DNA from: Desulfamplus magnetovallimortis
GTDB taxonomy: Bacteria > Desulfobacterota > Desulfobacteria > Desulfobacterales > Desulfobacteraceae
Length of the DNA: 64,000 nt
Assembly: GCF_900170035.1 (NCBI RefSeq)
Contig: NZ_LT828541.1
Span: forward strand, 212,172 to 276,171
Reading direction: 5' to 3'
Every line of letters starts with the position of its first letter. Positions within the stretch are counted from its first letter, which is position 1. Shown in pieces: positions 61,115 to 64,000 of the stretch. A model generated the notes under the pieces. The model did no database searches and was not told the origin of the DNA. It saw nothing but the letters and a program-made list of their open reading frames with translations. The position numbers were made by a program, and so were the translations under genes.

Positions 61115-63400
61115 TTATGTCAAAATTAACTTTATCTTTTCAGAGATTTCATCTATTGTATATGGTTTTTTCATATAACACTGTATATTGTATTCCCTGC
61201 ATCTTTTTTCATTGATCTGGGTGTTAAATCCGGATGCGACTATTACAGGCAATTCCGGTCGAATCTCCCTTATATTCTTTAAAAGCTGAAGACCTGTCAT
61301 TTGAGGCATTGTCATGTCTGTGACAAGAAGATCAAAACTCTGGGGTGACTGAGAAAAGACTTTCAAAGCTTCAACAGGGCTTTCCATTGCTGTCATACGA
61401 TATCCAAGCAGATTGAGAAGACTTTTCATCATTTTTGTAATTGCCGGATCATCATCCACCAGAAGAATTCTTTCTCCATTGCCCCTGACCGGATTCACTT
61501 TTCTTTCAGAAGGCAATTCAAGTTGAGGCTTTTCAGCTACTGGAAAATATATATAAAAACTTGCCCCTTTGCCAATGTCACTTTCAACGGTAATATAACC
61601 ACTCATGCTCTTTACAATGCTGTTAACCATTGAGAGGCCAAGCCCTGTACCTTTTTCCTGGGTTTTGGTTGTAAAATAGGGTTCAAATATTTTCTGTTGA
61701 AGACCTTTCTCAATACCCGTGCCTGTATCCCTGACAACAATAGTGACATATCTTCCGGGCAGCATCTCTGGCAGATGCCTGTTTTCCGTTTTAACATCCA
61801 CACACTTGTAGATTATCTCCAGAACACCTCCATTATCTTCCATGGCGTGAAATGCATTTGTAGCAAGATTCATGATAATCTGATGAACCCTTGTGGGATC
61901 AGCCATGACAGCACCACACTTTTCGTCAATGTTTTTACGGATATCAATGGTTGTGGGAATTGACGATCGAAGAAGCTTAAGGCACTCTTTTATTATGGTA
62001 TGAAGATAAATTGGAGCAACAGGCTGCTGCCTGGTACGACTGAATGAAAGTATCTGGTTGATAAGTTCCTTTGCACGTATTCCTGCCTTTGATATCTCCT
62101 TTATGCCGTTCTGTATTATGGTCTGATCATTGGGCACCATCTCAATAAGTTCGGCATATCCAAGCATCGGAGAGAGTATATTATTGAAATCATGTGCAAT
62201 TCCACCGGCCAGAGTGCCTATGGCTTCCATCTTCTGTGCCTGATTCAGGCGCTCCTCCATTTTTACGTCAGAAGAGATATCCTTAAGAATTGCCACAACA
62301 TGCTCTTCATCACAGGGAACCATCCTGGCCTCAAAGGTTCTAAGAGTGCCTTCAACATCAAGGTTAAGCTGGTATTGATGCCGCTTTCTCATCTCAAGTG
62401 TTCTGTCAACATACTGCTCATTGAGTATGGCCAGATCAAGGGGAAGACGCTGACGTAGCGTTCTGCCCACAAGCTTCTCCCTTGGAAGAATAAAGTCGGC
62501 AGGATCAGATGCATGGCACTCAACAAAACGATAATCCCTGCTGATCATGAAAAGAAGATCAGGCATTACAGATATCATTGCCTCATTGCGGCTTTTGATA
62601 CTTTTAAGAGCCTGACTTGATTTTTCAAACTCCGTAATATCAAACATTGCGGTCATGATACACTGTTCGCCATCAAGTGTAAGAACTTCAGCAGACAAAA
62701 TGCTTTCACGACGTTCTCCAGCCCTGTTAAGGTATGTCATATGCCTGTTTCGTAACGGAACACCTTTGGATAGAGCAGCCACAAAATTTTCACGCTCAAC
62801 CGGTTCTGCCCAGAATCCAAGCTCAAGGGATGTTTTGCCAATACACTCACTGCATGTGTAGCCACAAAAACCTGCCATGCTTTCATTAACTTCAATCACC
62901 CTGCCATCCTTAAGGGATGTAATGGCAAGTCCTGCAGGATTTGTATGAAAAAAAGCTGCATATTTTTTCTGACTCTCCTCCATCTTTATCTCTGCAATTT
63001 TCTGTTCAGTTATATCCTCATGGTTCCCGATCATAAGGAGAATATCCCCACTTTCATCCCGCTCAACTACCTTGCCCCTTGAACGAATCCATCTGTAATC
63101 TCCTGATTTTGTCCTCAAACGAAATACATTATGATAAACAATTGATTTTGTTTCCAGAAAGTGATCTGCAACAGCCTTTGCCTGCTGTCGGTCGTCGGGA
63201 TGTATAAGATTCAACCAGTTCTCATAAGTTGCTGAAAAGGCATCTGGTTCATACCCAAGCATTGTATAATAGCGGGGGCTGAATGTCATGACGCTTGTTG
63301 TAAAATTCCAGGTCCAGATACCATCTGTTGTTGTATCAAGAATTACACCAAGAACCTTCTGAATCTGCTTTATCTCTTCATTTTGTGACTGATCATCCAT
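61115..63400 (-). CDS. hybrid sensor histidine kinase (PAS-PAS-PAS-HisKA-HATPase-REC)
   Basis: The 761-residue protein has three PAS/PAC units (about 10-385; TTDGIWTWNFTTSVMTFSPR, YAAFFHTNPAGLAITSLKDG), a HisKA domain with the phosphoacceptor His in LAGGIAHDFNNILSPMLGYA (about 400), an ATPase domain (MNLATNAFHAMEDN; GTGLGLSMVNSIV) and a C-terminal receiver (ILLVDDDPAITKMM; LLVTDMTMPQMTG with phosphoacceptor Asp at about 692; Lys in YMKKPY). There are no transmembrane helices, so sensing is cytoplasmic. No partner response regulator is adjacent. ATG 63400 has AGGT upstream; 63418 is an alternative. Confidence 0.9.
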   Translation of the reverse strand: MDDQSQNEEIKQIQKVLGVILDTTTDGIWTWNFTTSVMTFSPRYYTMLGYEPDAFSATYENWLNLIHPDDRQQAKAVADHFLETKSIVYHNVFRLRTKSGDYRWIRSRGKVVERDESGDILLMIGNHEDITEQKIAEIKMEESQKKYAAFFHTNPAGLAITSLKDGRVIEVNESMAGFCGYTCSECIGKTSLELGFWAEPVERENFVAALSKGVPLRNRHMTYLNRAGERRESILSAEVLTLDGEQCIMTAMFDITEFEKSSQALKSIKSRNEAMISVMPDLLFMISRDYRFVECHASDPADFILPREKLVGRTLRQRLPLDLAILNEQYVDRTLEMRKRHQYQLNLDVEGTLRTFEARMVPCDEEHVVAILKDISSDVKMEERLNQAQKMEAIGTLAGGIAHDFNNILSPMLGYAELIEMVPNDQTIIQNGIKEISKAGIRAKELINQILSFSRTRQQPVAPIYLHTIIKECLKLLRSSIPTTIDIRKNIDEKCGAVMADPTRVHQIIMNLATNAFHAMEDNGGVLEIIYKCVDVKTENRHLPEMLPGRYVTIVVRDTGTGIEKGLQQKIFEPYFTTKTQEKGTGLGLSMVNSIVKSMSGYITVESDIGKGASFYIYFPVAEKPQLELPSERKVNPVRGNGERILLVDDDPAITKMMKSLLNLLGYRMTAMESPVEALKVFSQSPQSFDLLVTDMTMPQMTGLQLLKNIREIRPELPVIVASGFNTQINEKRCREYNIQCYMKKPYTIDEISEKIKLILT

Positions 63401-63530
63401 GATATTACCTATATACATTTACCATTATGAGGAGAATCTTTAAAAAGAATAATTTTGGAAATTTTAAAGCATTAAACTACTGAGTTATTAATGATGGTCT
63501 CGTAAAAAGTCGAAAATGTCAAAATCGCTA

Positions 63531-63709
63531 TTATTCAAAATCGACATCTTATTATTTTTTTGTAGTTGCTGAATTTGTCTGAATCAGGATAATCAGGATA
63601 AAAAGGATGTTCAGTATAGATAATCCTGCCTTATCCTGTTAATCTTGGGCATCCTGATCCAGACAATATTGACAATGGTCAAGAGATTATAGGTTTCAAA
63701 TTTGAGTAT
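63531..63709. mobile_element. family C MITE-like element (inverted copy)
   Basis: Starts TTATTCAAAATCGACATC and ends TTCAAATTTGAGTATT. Inside are TGTCTGAATCAGGATAATC and GGCATCCTGATCCAGACAAT. A degraded family A unit (TGGCAGACACATCTGCCA) follows at about 63848-63865. I see no gene in the last 300 bp. Confidence 0.65.
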
Positions 63710-64000
63710 TAATAATTTCTGAAGGTTATGACTGAAATATTCTCAAAATCGGATTTTTTACAGGTTCATAAGCTTTTGACGAATGAGCTTTTTGACGGTT
63801 CATCATATATTCATTCAATGTTTTCACGGGAAATGCTATAATAACTGACATGGCAGACACATCTGCCACAACAAAGTATGAAATACTTTTAAACAAAGTA
63901 CACTCACACATTTTTTTTATCAAGATTTGTTTAAAATGAACATAGTGCCCTTTGGGTGGGCTTTTCCATAACTACTTGCTTTTGCATCATATAAAATGGA

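Noticed and set aside
63726-63923. 65-codon minus-strand frame near the window end
   Set aside because: It overlaps a family A remnant (TGGCAGACACATCTGCCA), has no convincing SD and matches no family that I recognise.

Overview
The window looks like part of the chromosome of a strictly anaerobic, Gram-negative Desulfobacterota-type bacterium, probably a relative of the Desulfobacteraceae. This is inferred from the gene content: a membrane FeS/cytochrome-b ETF:menaquinone oxidoreductase-like protein, a CoA-transferase fused to a GNAT domain, a bacterial split-type pyrrolysyl-tRNA synthetase (PylSc), TAXI-type TRAP transport, PAS sensors with a C-terminal CxxC...CxxC tail, and sigma-54 regulation. 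No rRNA, tRNA, CRISPR array or complete insertion sequence was recognised.

Layout. 0-6 kb: the end of an AAA-ATPase-like gene, a solute-binding protein, RecD2 helicase and an AlbA_2/RecG-like regulator carrying a 9-copy 12-bp minisatellite. 6.2-32.8 kb: a coherent catabolic locus. It comprises an RpiR regulator, divergent heterotetrameric sarcosine oxidase-like genes (soxB, D, A, G), a DAO-family flavoprotein, EtfBA pair 1, a sigma-54 activator, a five-gene branched-chain-type ABC transporter (with a sigma-54-like promoter before its binding protein), a dimethylglycine/sarcosine dehydrogenase-like FAD+GcvT protein, EtfBA pair 2, the FeS/cytochrome-b membrane oxidoreductase and a universal stress protein. 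My reading is uptake and O2-independent oxidation of N-methylated glycines (dimethylglycine, sarcosine), with electrons passing through ETF to the quinone pool; the substrate is inferred. 33-42 kb: export and housekeeping genes (EamA, AzlC/AzlD, YebC, RlmE, RadA, MltB-like, YceI, CoA-transferase/GNAT). 43.4-48.5 kb: a TAXI-TRAP operon (binding protein with a frameshift at an A7 tract, DUF1850, fused 4TM/12TM permease) followed after 20 bp by pylS, so the organism probably inserts pyrrolysine at some UAG codons. 48.7-63.4 kb: Uma2-type nuclease, RND efflux pair, THUMP RNA methyltransferase, GAF protein, AAA-PD-(D/E)XK protein, PAS protein, 5'-nucleotidase and a hybrid histidine kinase.

Intergenic DNA. 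Nearly every gap over 150 bp is filled with short palindromic repeats of at least seven families (called A-G here). The clearest mobile unit is a 91-bp MITE in two identical copies, each flanked by its own perfect 8-bp target duplication. Families C and B contain nested family A copies. Family D copies sit at or next to stop codons.

Main points for a second look: the ETF-linked N-methylglycine oxidation locus, pylS in a TRAP operon, two amber stops (livH/livM and yceI/CoA-transferase) after which the frame stays open into the next gene, altered key residues in three enzymes, and the layered MITE landscape.
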